Shown: positions 22,265 through 34,600 of the stretch, piece after piece | Layout of the letters: each line of letters begins with the position of its first letter | How positions within the stretch are numbered: the stretch's first letter is position 1 | NCBI GenBank assembly: GCA_000697055.1 | Contig: JNDT01001483.1 | Span: 1 to 45,826, forward strand | Length of the DNA stretch: 45,826 nucleotides | Reading direction: 5' to 3' | Source of the DNA: Saksenaea vasiformis B4078 | Taxonomy: Eukaryota > Mucoromycota > Mucoromycetes > Mucorales > Saksenaeaceae | Notes under the pieces: model-generated | What the model saw: the letters and a program-made list of their open reading frames with translations, nothing else | The model's database searches: none | What the model was told of the DNA's origin: nothing | Program-made: the position numbers and the translations under genes

Positions 22265-25200
22265 CTAGTCAGACTTATGGGACGCTGGCCGCATGTAGGA
22301 GTCTCGAGGGTTATGCTCCTCCTGTTCGTGGTCCGGCTGGACCCAACCGGTAGAAGGAGCAGTTGCTACAAGGCTTGGAAGCATAACCGATGCAGCCAGA
22401 GCACCATGAGATTGTCGTTTGTTGATCGAGATATGAGGTTGACCGGACTGATTAAATGACTGGATATCCTTCTGTAGGTGATTAAAGGCTTGGCTCCACG
22501 GCATGCGTTCATTTCCCGCCATATAAATCGACGGCACAACGTGGTGGCCACCCAAGTAGCGTTCTCGAGTAGCCGGGTCGCGGAACAGGAACCCAAATAT
22601 TCTGTCTGGAATGAGGCGCACTACCACGCCAATAGGGAGGGATAGGAGACCCACGACAATAGAAATAGCCCAGTGAGGACCGTCCATTCGAGTGACCTGG
22701 AATGCTGCGCCGCCAAAATTCACAATAAAGGCTTGACCAGCCACGCACACCACGAAAATCATGAGGAAAAACTTGTTGGCAAGGATATTTGTGAATATAT
22801 TGAGTCCGCTATCAATGCGGCGACAACTAAAGATGGAGATGGGACGTTTAACAACAGTGCAGGCCGAAAAAAAAAACTTACTTGACTTCGTTGAAGATCT
22901 GACAAAAGACAAAGGTATTAAAGACCACGGTTTGCAATACCACACTTTCCGTGGGATATTCCAGCACACTGCTGTACAATAGCACCAGTGTGACAGTAAC
23001 CTGGAATATGGCCTGCCCGATAATCATCTTCCACATCTTAAATGAAATCAGGGGCGCGGACCGCGGCTCCGGCGCGCGCTGGAGTAACTCTTCCGTCGGC
23101 GGGTCGGTGGCGAGGGCAAGTGCCGCGAAGGTGTCCATGATCAAATTAACCCACAGGAGCTGTACGGCGGTCAACACCGATTTTTGGTTCTCACTTGCGA
23201 CAGCCGAAATAAAGGTCAGGATGACAGCAGTAATGTTCACCGTCAATTGGAATTCTAAGAACTTCTTCACTGCGTCATTAACGCAGCGGCCCCACATGAT
23301 AGCCTTCACGATACTGGAGAAATTATCATCCATCAAAATAATGCTCGATGCTTCCTTCGCTACTTCAGTGCCGGCAATACCCATGGAGAAGCCAACATCA
23401 GCCATCTTCAAGGCAGGACCATCATTGGTGCCGTCACCCGTCACCGCAACAATTTCGCCAAGTTCTCTGAGACGGCTCACCAAGATGCGCTTGTCTTCGG
23501 GACTTGAACGTGCTAGCACCTGCAGCCGAGGCAAGATTGCATCCATTTCAGAAGTAGGTAGATTACGGAAGGTGGGACCTTCCATCACGATGCCTCCGGT
23601 AGTGTAGATACCACATTGCTTAGCGATGCTCTTAGCTGTCACCAGGTTGTCGCCTGTGACCATTCGGACGAAGACGCCAGCTTGCTGGCAAGCTTTTACT
23701 GCTTCCTTTACACCAGGACGCAAAGGATCCTCAATGCCTACAACTCCGAGAAGAGTCAGGCCATTGTCGTGTACAAGATCGTCATAGGGTACTTCCACCT
23801 CGTCGCCAACCATGGTTGCGGAAGACGTTGGCGGCCACTCTTCAAAATCACGGTATCCGATGCCAATCGTTCGCAAGCTGCGTGATGCATAGCTTTGAAT
23901 GATCTGTTCGACACGTGATCGGTCTTCTTGTGTAAGCTCGCGTGTCTTTACGTCGTATGCATGACTAGCAGACTTATAGGCATCGTTTCGTAAGCTAACA
24001 ATTTTGGAACACCGTTCAAGTAGAATTTCCGATGCACCTTTGACGTGAACACGGAAGATGTGACGGCCACTATCGGTAGGATGCTCAATTCGGATCACAG
24101 TTGCCATAGCCTTGCGTTCGGAGCTAAATGGGAACACCTGTATGATGGGACATCGGCTCCGTATCACCTCGTAGTTTTTGGAGCCGATATCGCGCGAAAA
24201 TGCTAGCAGCGCGGTCTCAGTCTTGTTACCAACAAAACAGGTTTCGCCATTCTCGTCTTTGCCTTCAAAGGCCGTTGTGTTAATCGCAATGGATTGGTTG
24301 AACATGTTCAGCAACTGTTCAGGTGCTTTTGCTGAGATATCGGCAATGCTGACCAGATCTGTGCGTGAAGAAGGAACTTCTTTTGCAAAACGGAAGGACG
24401 AGCCAAGGGTGCCGGTGACAACGGACATTTTATTCTGCGTGAGTGTCCCCGTCTTGTCAGAGCAGACGGTGGTGGCGTTGCCCATGGTTTCGCAAGCGGC
24501 AAGGACGCGGACCAGATTGTTGTCTTTAAGCATACGTTGGGTGGCGTAGGCCAATGCTAACGTGACAGCGAGTGGCAAACCTTCAGGAACAGCGACGACG
24601 ACGATGGTAACAACTACAATCAATATTTTCATAATATCGAGGACAATGGCAGTGGGTTGATCGGGCATATGGTCTTTCCAGCCAACGAAATAACGGATCA
24701 GCAAGACGATAAGCATCAGCAAACCCGCGGCGGAACCCAGCTTGGCAATCATTTCAGCAAGATCGTTCAATTTCTCTTGAAGCGGTGTACTTTCAGGTTC
24801 AGACCGGAGTGCCATCATGGTACGACCGTGGTAGGAATTAATGCCGACGCATGTTACTAAATAAGTGCATACACCTTCAAGGACTTTTGAGCCGGAAATG
24901 ATGAATGGATCCGGCATTGACTTGTGCTCTGCGGGTTTTTCTGCCGAAGACGAAGGCAACATATCGGCCTGCTGAGACAGCCGATAGCACGTTTCCCAGG
25001 TTTGTTTCCGCACAGCATCGGATTCACCGGTGGCAGCAGACTCGTCGCATTTAAGATTATGTCCCTCGATAAAAATACCATCTGCAGCAACGATGTCACC
25101 TGGTTCGAGATGCAGGATGTCTCCAACTTGGATGTCGTGAACAGATACTAGCGAGGTGATACCCTCTCTCGTCGCCTAAAAAGGCAAGATTCAGGGTGAA

Positions 25201-26142
25201 TTATGTACTGTCGAGGTTGCCATTTTTTTTTTTGAGGGGATGTTACCTTGACAATTCTATCTTCTTTTTTGGCATTGAGCTTCCGAAATTGTTTTTCCTT
25301 TTGATAATCGTTGATACTTCCGACAAGGACCACTAACATAATGGCAACGATAATTGCGACACCTTCGACCCATTTAACGCCAGGTATCCGGTTTCCTTCG
25401 GTATCATATTCTGGGACAGCAATGTCTTCATAAAGACCGACGCCCAATGATACAACTGCAGCGACAGCCAAGAGAATCTATGCAAGTATGAGTTTCATTT
25501 TACATTTTTCGGATATATCATGTTACACACAAGTGTTTTGTCCTGAAAGGCGATCCACATCAGCTCAAAAATGCTTTTTGATTTGACCTCTGGTAGGACA
25601 TTGCCACCAAAAACATTTGTACGTTGTGGAAATGCATCAGTCACTTCATGAGCTGACTGGGCAGTACTTGTGCGCCGAACTGCTAGATCATTCGTCGTTG
25701 GAACAGTAGCGGTCGGTTTTGAGCAGCGGTATTCGTTTGCCAAGATTTCATTAAGCGTGATCGGCGTATGGATCTTTGCATTTGGGACAAGGCCTGTATG
25801 TAAATTGACATGCAGTCCACGAGCCACACCTTCCAAACCAGAATAGGTATAGAGAAGTTGTAAATTTTTGGGATCCATTAAGGCTGAAAGTTGTGACGGC
25901 ACAAAGGCAAATGGGTTGGATGGATCATTATGCGGTACAAGATGATCTTGAAAATCAATTTTAGTGTCGCTCATATGACGCGATTTCTCTGGAAAAGTGG
26001 AACTCATAGGTGTCATTGTTGGTGTGGGGAAAATTGTAGGACTTTCGCTGAAATTGGTGACAGAAGGGTGTGTTTCGACATTCAAGATGATCGGTGCATC
26101 ACCATCACCGAATGGTGTCCTAGAATCGTCTTGAGACGTCAT
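22265..26142 (-). CDS. PMC1: P-type Ca2+-ATPase, PMCA/Pmc1 type (P2B)
   Basis: ATP-driven pump that removes Ca2+ from the cytosol into the vacuole or out of the cell. Four exons: 26142-25531, 25477-25247, 25175-22882 and 22826-22265, giving 1232 aa. Motifs in order: LTxxEP-type actuator with ATGES (329-333), PEGLP in M4 (from 478), phosphorylation site DKTGTLTQN (Asp521), KGAS (from 660), TGDN, and the hinge TGDGTNDGP (860-868). M5-M10 follow with QLLWVNLIMDTFAALALATDPP. The order and the long P-domain match P2B pumps. The C-terminal tail after M10 is about 90 aa and shows no clear calmodulin-binding helix; the N-terminus is long (about 200 aa) and Ser/Thr/Pro-rich. Introns are 53, 71 and 55 nt, the first with a GTGTGT donor. 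It is divergent from the myosin light chain gene at 27160. Its upstream DNA is a long pyrimidine tract in sense orientation. Confidence 0.95.
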
Positions 26143-27159
26143 TATATAATATATGAATTATTCCGAAAGAAAGGTCAGAAGCATAGAAAGAAACGAAAAA
26201 AGAAAAGAAAAGAGAAAGAGAGAGAGGCAACCTCCCTTTCTTTTCGTATCTTAAATAAAAAGGGTTTATTCAAGTAGGCTCGTGCAACTGATTCTCAAGA
26301 GGTTTTTTTGGGGGGTTTGGGTAAGAGGATTTGCACAAGGGCAGTTGCAGGGCTTTTCTTTTTTTTTGGGGGGGAAAAGAGAGATCTGAGGAGCCCTAAG
26401 GTCATATCGTAATAGAGGCGTTATACCAAAGGGGAGGATATACCCCCCAAGAAGGAAAAAAAACAACCGCGTAAAAGAACTTTCCGTGCATTATTCTAGT
26501 TCCTGAATATATTTCAAACGATCCCCGCCACAGAATTCTTTCATGATCAATGTCAAGCACAAAATGTTCTTGATTAACCTTTAACAAAAAGGAGAAGAAA
26601 TAAAGGAGATTTTCTTTGGAATTCATGTAAAAAGAAGAGAGAATACTCGAGAAGTTGAACAAAAAACTTAAAGAGAGAGAGTATATAGCTGCATATTATG
26701 CCAAATAGTGCATCCAATCTATGCATTCAGCTCATCTGGGTCATTCCAACTTCTAATACTCGATTCTCCATTTTTATGCTTTTCTTTATCTAACAAAAAG
26801 GAAGGGCGTCATTTGTTCTCGGGATACTGATGATTCCTAACATCATATACTGTCTTGTGATCATGTTCTATAGTGAAAAAGTAATCCCTACGAGGTCTAT
26901 ATACTATTCATGCAGACAATCGACACTACGCATACTCCTTGAAACCACTTGTCACTTTGTCTGATCAAAAAGGAATTTTCTTTTGTTTGATCAGTTTTTC
27001 CAAGTTCAGACTAGCAAAATCTTTATTTTTGTCAATGTTTTTGTCTACAGTACGTATTTAGTCTGATGTTGACAAATATGGAAACCCATAGGAAGAAAAG
27101 TAGCATTCCAATTCTTTTCCATCCCATTCTTTCTATCTTTTCTACTCTTCTTATTTCCA
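26143..27159. promoter_or_regulatory. Divergent intergenic region between Ca2+-ATPase and myosin light chain genes
   Basis: About 1 kb shared by two genes transcribed away from each other. It is rich in polypurine/polypyrimidine tracts: A/G-rich at 26190-26235, T/G-rich with G8 around 26305-26375, and CT-rich just before 27160. In each gene the strand upstream of the ATG is pyrimidine-rich, as in many TATA-less fungal promoters. No TATA box stands out on either side. Confidence 0.5.
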
Positions 27160-27828
27160 ATGGTTCTAGTAAGTGTCGTTTGTGTAGAAGTAAAAATAAA
27201 AAAAAGGAAATGTTCTATCATTGATCTTTTGATATCAGTTAGCACGAAGAAGCAAGCAGCGCTCTGCACGCCAGAACTCAAATGTCTTCGCCATGTTTGA
27301 TAAACAGCAAATTATGGAGTTCAAGGAGGCATTCAATATTATGGATACAAATGAAGATGGTGTTGTAGATGCAAAGGACCTGGAGGAAACGTTTCAGCGT
27401 TTAGGTAAAGTATGCGTGGCGTTCTGCGTTGTCGCGTTGAATGTTAAACAGCAGCTTAGGCCAACCTATTTCGGCCAATCAAATCGAAGCCATGGTCAAC
27501 GAAGCACCCGGTCCCATTAATTTCACCGTCTTCCTCACGCTCATGGCTGATAAACTGACTGGTACGGACCCTGAGAACGTCATTATAAATGCCTTTGCGG
27601 CATTTGATGAAAAAAACAAGGGAACAATAAATGCAGATTATCTGAGAGAATGCATGACAACCATGGGAGATCGATTCACGGACGACGAGGTACGATCATT
27701 GCTACCATTTTGATTCATCCGTTTATTTTAATTTATAGGTCGATATTATGTTTAAAGGATCCGTCGTAGACGAACAGGGCAATTTTAATTACAGAGACTT
27801 TGTCCGAGTACTTAAACACGGAGAATGA
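27160..27828 (+). CDS. rlc1: Myosin regulatory light chain (EF-hand, MLC2/Rlc1 type)
   Basis: Light chain that binds the IQ neck of type II myosin and works in the cytokinetic ring. Exons 27160-27168, 27239-27404, 27460-27689 and 27739-27828 give 164 aa, the normal family length. The N-terminus is basic ([11 protein letters not shown]) and leads into NSNVFAMFD, the regulatory phosphorylation segment of the family. Ser17 has Arg at -3, while the neighbouring Thr of animal proteins is Asn here. The first EF-hand loop (39-50, [12 protein letters not shown]) has intact ligands. Later EF-hands are degenerate, as usual. [25 protein letters not shown] and [15 protein letters not shown] are strong family signatures. 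The coding start lies in a 9-nt first exon (ATGGTTCTA) before a 70-nt intron; starting at 27293 would remove the phosphorylation segment. Confidence 0.93.
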
Positions 27829-29072
27829 ATGCGCACATTATGCCACCCATGTCCCAATTCCATACAACTTGTATAACGAATTCTTTTTCTTTTTTCATTT
27901 CTCGGATATTGTACTTCAATCATGTTAGACTAAGTGCCAAATATGTAAACTTACTATTTGATTCACAAACGATTAAGCTCTGACACTGAATTAGCAAAAA
28001 TTAGAGTGCACAGTTAAGTTTAAAAAGGCGATCGTCCTTGCATGCTTCTTTGTTTCCCGCCTTGCTTTGTGTGTGTGTGTGTGTGGAATGCATTGTTAAA
28101 TACATCCCTTGGCAACCCGGGAAGTTGCGGCAGTGATCATGCTTCTTATTGTCTGAACCAGCTACCGGAATCAAGCCGTTGTCCATGTGGAGAAGCTGTG
28201 CTGTTTCCTGCATCTCTCTCGATATGTCTATGTGTAGGCTCCTTTCAAGTAAAACAATAGCAGTACTAATTTGGGAGTGATTGATCATTCGTTGACCCTG
28301 TGTCCCTTGTCCCCCTTTTATTCAAGAGCAAACACAGATTTGCAAACCATATTGAAAATCCCGTTTGGTTTGATCTTGTTCTTCAGTTAACAGCATTTCT
28401 TGCTTTGTTTGTTTTTCCACAAATAATCAATCCATGTTTATTGCTTTTCATCAGCATCCCTCTTGATAGCGTGATGAATGCTTGCTTTACTAAGGAGTAC
28501 AGTCTCAAAGATCTTTATAATCGAGTATTACCGGGTATCCTCTGTGTAGTCATAAGGGTAAAATTTCAATCTGCACCTTAAAAGCAGACCTCCGCTTTCC
28601 ATTACATTAATGAATGTTGGTTCAGCAGGAGCAATTAGGTCCTATTTATAAGCATACGTTTACCGAAAGAGCGTTTACGCCACTACAATCAATTTCGTAT
28701 CGGACAAGCAACTCGTTGAGGTAACGAAAAGAACCACGCAAAAACAAGTAATATTTACCTAAGGAAGTTAGCCATAAGAATTTGAGGAGGTGTCAGCGTG
28801 TTCTTCAACTGATACTGCGTCATCGCTGAATGCTTTGTGCTTTCGTGACCTGCTTGACACGACAGCAATGAAAATGACAGAAAATGTCGCTGCCCATCCA
28901 CCTCTAATTTGCACCAGCCATGGAGCGAAACTGATTCGCAATGGGACACAATCTGTCAATAAAGGTTGACATGGAGAAAGGTGCAGCTGAATATCAAGTC
29001 TGCGTTCCTGACTGAGGTCGAAAATTATCGCAATCAAGCAGCTGTCGAGCGAACTACCTCGTACTTTTCACA
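27829..29072. other. Intergenic, short GT repeat
   Basis: A (GT)9-like microsatellite lies at about 28067-28085. The open frames (at most 95 codons) show no domain, and no further gene is supported. Confidence 0.55.
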
Positions 29073-30193
29073 GATGGCTTTCCTTCGGACAGCCACTCGG
29101 ACAGCCATTCATAGTCCTATTGGACAGCCAATTCACGTGCTATTTTGGACAGCCAATTACCATCATCGCTTTGTACTCCAATGAGTTTCCTAGCATACAC
29201 GCGACGAATTAAATGTATACACCATTTAGTCGATCAGTGATAATGGAATTATTTGGCAGATACTCTTACCATATTATGTTACTGCTGTATGGTACCAGTC
29301 CCAACATTTTTTTTGGTGACAACAGAATGATTGAAAACTTTCTTTCCTTCTTTATTCTCCCCAAATATTTCTCCAGGGTAAGCGCCATCTTTGTAAGAAC
29401 CGTACAACTAAAGTATTGTATATCATCCACAGATGCACAAGTATGGCGAAAAGTGGATGCTTTACTGTTGCCGTGAACATCCGGGTTTACAAAGATAAGC
29501 ATTTATCACATACAGAACCTTCTGATAACATCTTTCATAGTCATATAACACTTGTGCACAAACAGAGCTATGAAAAGATCATACAAAGGCGAATCAAGAC
29601 ATGCTTTTCACTTCTCTTTTGTTTGCACCTACATATGTTGCGGGAAAATCAGAGACAACATTTCCTGATAAGTACTTTCTTATTTATGATCATACAACCA
29701 ACTATTTCATTTATTTTGTTTTAGGTATGGATCCGGACTGCAGGATGGCAATGAAAGGCTTCAGAAAGCTACACCCAGTTGACAAAATCGTTACTGATTT
29801 TGATTGGCTGAAATCGGTTTGGATTCTGAAAAGGTCACACATTGGGCTTGTTGCCTGCCTTCCTGTAGTCCATGTGCACGAAGGTGCACGTATCGCCGTA
29901 GATAATACGGTTTGATACTTAAGGTAAGCGAATCCCTATAGTCTCACTAATTTTCTAATCATTTTATTAGGTTCGTTATTAATCATTCATACTTCACAAG
30001 TCATTCATCCATCAGAAAAGTCATCCCAGTCAATTCTATACTGGATACCATTTTTAATACCATGCGTCACCGGTTAAGGGTAGGTTTTTCAAGCTTTTTA
30101 TACTATTAGCTGACTTCAAAACAGTGCACCATAGGTCACCGTAGTCACGCGGTCAAAAGAAGGCTGATGATGGACAGCTTTGGCTGTCCGAAG
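29073..30193. mobile_element. Candidate non-autonomous DNA transposon relic with terminal inverted repeats
   Basis: The sequence GGCTTTCCTTCGGACAGCCA near 29073-29104 recurs in inverted orientation at about 30174-30193 (GGATTTGCCTTCGGACAGCCA on the minus strand), with at least 14 identical bases. The left end carries four copies of GGACAGCC within 75 bp. The right end carries a perfect hairpin, GGACAGC-TTTG-GCTGTCC. The 1.1-kb interior contains no transposase motif that I can see; the frame at 29601-29915 is unrecognised. This fits a degenerate MITE or deleted Tc1/mariner-like element, but no target-site duplication was confirmed. Confidence 0.4.
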
Positions 30194-30228
30194 GCAAATC
30201 CTTTCACAGATGGCCACCAATTTTTTGA

Positions 30229-30738
30229 TGGTACAGCCACCCCGAGGCGCCCCCGAGCAAGCAGCCATATTTCATCTTCGTCATTTGTACCCAAGAAGGA
30301 CTCCTTGCATACAACCTCAGTAACATCCTAACAACAATGCTGGAAAAACAGATTGCTTTCATGCATCCGATTTCAAGTATATCCCATGCAGATAAATTAA
30401 AGGTCGGCGTGGACGCCGCACGACTGTTTAGAAGCGCAGTTACGACTGTAATGTGGTAGTGCAATAACTGCAAGTTCGCGACATCGTACGGATCATATGC
30501 TGCCTTAGAAGCAGAGGTAAAAAGCGATATCTACCAAGATACACTTAACACGGCCTTCAGTGCCAAATATGGATCCCTGACGGCCCGCAAACAAACCGGT
30601 ACAGTAGCCAAATTGCTTAACAAGTACGGTATATTCTATTTGTTACCGTCAATTTTACTACTCGCGAAACCCATGTTATCTAAACACGAACTGCGACATC
30701 CAAAGATCGATAGTCATATCGTAAGAAATGTTCATTGA
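30229..30738 (+). pseudogene. Interrupted open frame with one internal TAG (unassigned)
   Basis: A single frame runs 170 codons between a TGA at 30226 and a TGA at 30736-30738, broken only by a TAG at 30457-30459. The first part (76 codons) and the second (92 codons) are both open in the same frame. The composition is protein-like, with a helix-forming K/E/A-rich section and a hydrophobic IFYLLPSILLLAKP segment. I recognise no family. It could be a decayed gene next to the candidate transposon, or chance. No GT/AG pair that would splice out the TAG was obvious. Confidence 0.25.
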
Positions 30739-31628
30739 ACTGAACCTCGGCAAATCTGCATAGCAAAACATAGCGCAAAACAGCAGGTTACTCATCGTAG
30801 AAGACACTACTGTTACAGCCGACAGCCGCGGCAGAAAACGGTGTCTTGGCATACGTTACAGAAACATTCTCTCTTCGATTTTTTGTTGTGGAATAAACTT
30901 GGCACTTGTATGATGGTGACGAACTGTTGCATGATGAACGCCACCAGCAAAATCGGTCTTAGTTGAGCCACCATCCTCTACTATATCTATTATAATTGCA
31001 GCTAGAACGGAGAACTCATCAGCCCATACCGTTAGGCAAGATTGAAAGCAGGTAAAACGTCAGGAGGCATTGTCAAAGTAATATTAGGTAACCTGTTACT
31101 CGATTCGAATCATATCTCTTTAGATAGCCATGGTATTACTCTATTCTTTTTCCTCTTTCTTTTTAATTGACGGTCTTAGTATTGTCAAAAATCATATGTG
31201 TTATCTCAAGGCGTAAGTATGCAAGAAATAAAAGGCTCTTCTGACAGAGATATCTTCACTCAGGATGCGTCTATTAAATTAAGTACGGCCATCATCTATA
31301 ATATTCAGTCTAATCCTTCAGCCACTTTATCGTCGTCAACCAAAGAGACGCCTGCGGTATACGTCGTCTAATGTATGCTGTATCAGCAGCGCATTTTGAT
31401 CTCGTTTCCAATGCATGGGCTTTTAAATTTTCTCATGATCTCAAATCTGCAGAGGGAAGATAGCAAGAGATAAAAAAAATTAAAGCACAATGATGACTTA
31501 AGCATACAGATCTGACTTCTTCTTCCCCCAAATACTTCAATTCCGTTATATGTCATTTCTGTGCTTCTATTTCGAACTACATATGATCAATAACGCAACT
31601 GATATGCAACTAATTTAATGACTAACCA
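30739..31628. other. Intergenic, no feature seen
   Basis: AT-rich stretch with no open frame over 60 codons, no RNA gene and no repeat recognised. It includes the 3' flank of the nucleoporin gene. Confidence 0.5.
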
Positions 31629-34600
31629 TTATACGCTCTCACAATCATTTTCCAGAAGAAAGGGCACGGGCAATTCGTGCAGGTGTTGGGACATTTCAAC
31701 CGCCATCTCCGATAGATAAGATGCCGTTACAATTCTATCAGACACTGTAACCTGCTTGTTCAAAACCGACAGCAACGTAATGAAATCTTGGCAAGGAAGC
31801 GCGTGGCCCTTACAGAGCTGTTCAATCCATCCTGCGAGGGTCTACATAGAGTAACACGTGAGATACTTGAATGTAGATATCGTAAATACTAACATCCAAT
31901 TTTTCGGATTCCCACAATTGTAGCGGTGCCTTGGTGACTAGACCCGTAATAGCTTTTGCCTTTTCGTGTATGTCCGTAAAATGTGGCTGGCCATGTATAT
32001 TTAGCAAAGACTCAAATTCACTTAAAAGTTGTCGTTGAGCGTCTACGAGTTCCAACGCCACCGATATATCCTTCATTTCGGGAGAGTCTGTGACACTGCA
32101 TAAGCTTAAATCAATATGCTATTAAACCTTACCTAGCACATTGGATGGTAAGACAACACTGTTGTCTTTCCTGGTATTGGCCATGCACGCTAGCTTTGCG
32201 TAGCTCAAAAGTGTCTGCGATATCGTTAGTGGTAAAGATTCATCGATCGATAGTACTGACCTTTTTCTGCATCAAATCACGTTTCTTCCTCGACAGCGAC
32301 CGCAGGGCAGAAATAGTCAAATCGAATCTCTCAATTCGCATAAAGTGCTCCCATGCAATTTCAGTATCCTGTCGTGTAACCAAATATTCTGAGACAATAT
32401 CGTCATATGCTTCGTCCATTTCCAGTATTGCTCTTTCTTGGCCTGTAAGACAATTAGATGTTGTTAAAATCTCCACGTTCATACATACCATGGGCCCTGT
32501 ACCAGTCAAACAGTTCAACAGCAAACTCGTAACCATATGCTTCAAGGTACTTGTGAATATATTCTTCTGCCTCTTGTCTTTGGATAACGTCAACAAGTAC
32601 GGCAAAATCCTTGTACTTTTCCGCGAGATTTATTATTTGCTTGATAAATCTAGGCGCAAAGCATTCGATTTCGGAAAGAACCTCACAAATTTGGGCCTTC
32701 ATCTCTTTAAAGCGTTCATCTTTCATAGAGCTACACTATCTGTTTGTAAAAAGACATAGAATGGGATATCACTTACGTCTTTCCGCGACTCATCATTGTT
32801 CGAAGTGCAACCATAAGTATCTCTGCTACTTGTTCCACTAATTGTTCATTTGGTCCATACACCTCTGCGCGTCCCTCTTGGTGTGTATCAGATGTACTAG
32901 CATTATGTGATGCATTACGCTTCGGTGGCGTACGATACTGCAAATTCTCATTCGCTATAACATCGGTGTTAGCGCTTTTGAGTGCCTGTATCAGAACGGT
33001 GTAGTAACGTTCTAGAAGCTCTTTAGAAATGTTTCCCACATTATCTTGATGCTTTTTCTTTTTACCAGGCCAAATGTATTCATTTTCAGGAAGATGGTAA
33101 AACTGTAAATGTTTTTCTTCAAATGATCGTGCAGCATATGCAGCAGTCTATAATTATATTACAAATTGTTAGTCAAATCTCTTTATATTTAGCGAGACTT
33201 ACAAGCAAGATGTTGCATATTTCATGCCGTGCTCTTGCGCCTTCCTCAGTTCGGGGGGTCTCTTGAATGCGGCAAAGCTGTTGTTGTAACTGATATAAAA
33301 GTCCTGGTATAGCGTAAACCTGAGATTTAATAACGTTAGTTTGTATCTCAATCTCACGTATGTGTTTACATTTGATTTTAAAAACTCCTGCACTACTTGC
33401 GCTTCTGAAGCCTTGACTTTGTCTTTGCATGCAGCGACGATCGCTTCGGACCAGATGCTTTCGTATAGGGCTACCGTGCTATCGTTCTCCTGCCTAGTGT
33501 TTCACATCAGCCCGATCCACTATTAACATCGTCACAAAACAGTTCATACCTTCTGTCGATATAAAGTTTCCATAACACGCAGGAAACAAAGCAAACTTCA
33601 GCATTCAGGAGCAGCAACCTTCGGTCATCGATAGTAAACTGCTAATGTATGAATATTCTTGCGTTTCAGATGAGAAAGCGTACCTTCTGTAATAGGTCAT
33701 TTTTTCCCAACGCCTTGGATATGTTTAGAATGCATTGTACTCGATGTGAAAGAAATGTATCCATAGATATCAGAGCATGCAGAGGATGGAATTCTAGAGA
33801 CGATTAAAGTTTAGTAGAACTTCGTCAACAGAGGATATATCGCTATACCATTATCCAAGATTTCCTGATGCAAATCAAATGTAGCCTTCTTTATACAGCC
33901 ACGACCGACATCAGGTTTGAGCGGAAACGATAACGGTGTTTCAGTTTTGTCGTCGCTACTGCACCTCATGCTTTCTCCTTCGTAATCATCAAATAGTATT
34001 GCCTGTTCCAACCGAGACTTGAGTATCGCAGTAGGGCGCGCAATCTAGTAAAGTAGTAGATTACAATTGAGATGAACGTGTAGAAAGATAAAATGCATAC
34101 TTGTTGGCTTATCAAATCTTCTTCTTTATCGGATCGCCAGTAGATATTTCTAAGACAACAAGGAAATCGGTCAGTGCAACGAGTTTCTATAGTGCCGTAA
34201 TATTACCCTTCCGATTGAGGTGCCATAATATGTCGATTGTTAATCTTGAACTCCAAGATTCCGCTCTTCACTGTGTAAAGGCGTGCCGTAGTGCATGTAG
34301 CGGGTCCGTCATTTTGTTCTTTTGTTTCTTCGAGGGAAGCAAAAAGAACGGTATCCCCAAGCGCTTCTTTAAGAACGACCGATTCTTCAAATGCTGATTC
34401 GCGGGTAAGCGATATTGCGACAACGGTATTTCCGACCGCAATGGTGGCAATCTCGCCGCTCTCAGACACGGAGAGCACAGGACGTTTCTTGACTGCGTTC
34501 AATGTCTTCATAATATACGTGAATAATATACAGAAACCACAGGAACGCTTACCACCGAGCAAGGGAAAGAAAATGCGTCTACGAATTCATAATGGTGTTC

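Noticed and set aside
22951..23607. 218-codon plus-strand frame inside the Ca2+-ATPase
   Set aside because: Antisense shadow of the conserved P-domain coding sequence.
28300..28581. 93-codon hydrophobic plus-strand frame
   Set aside because: No initiator context, no homologous motif and no TATA box; hydrophobicity reflects T-rich DNA.
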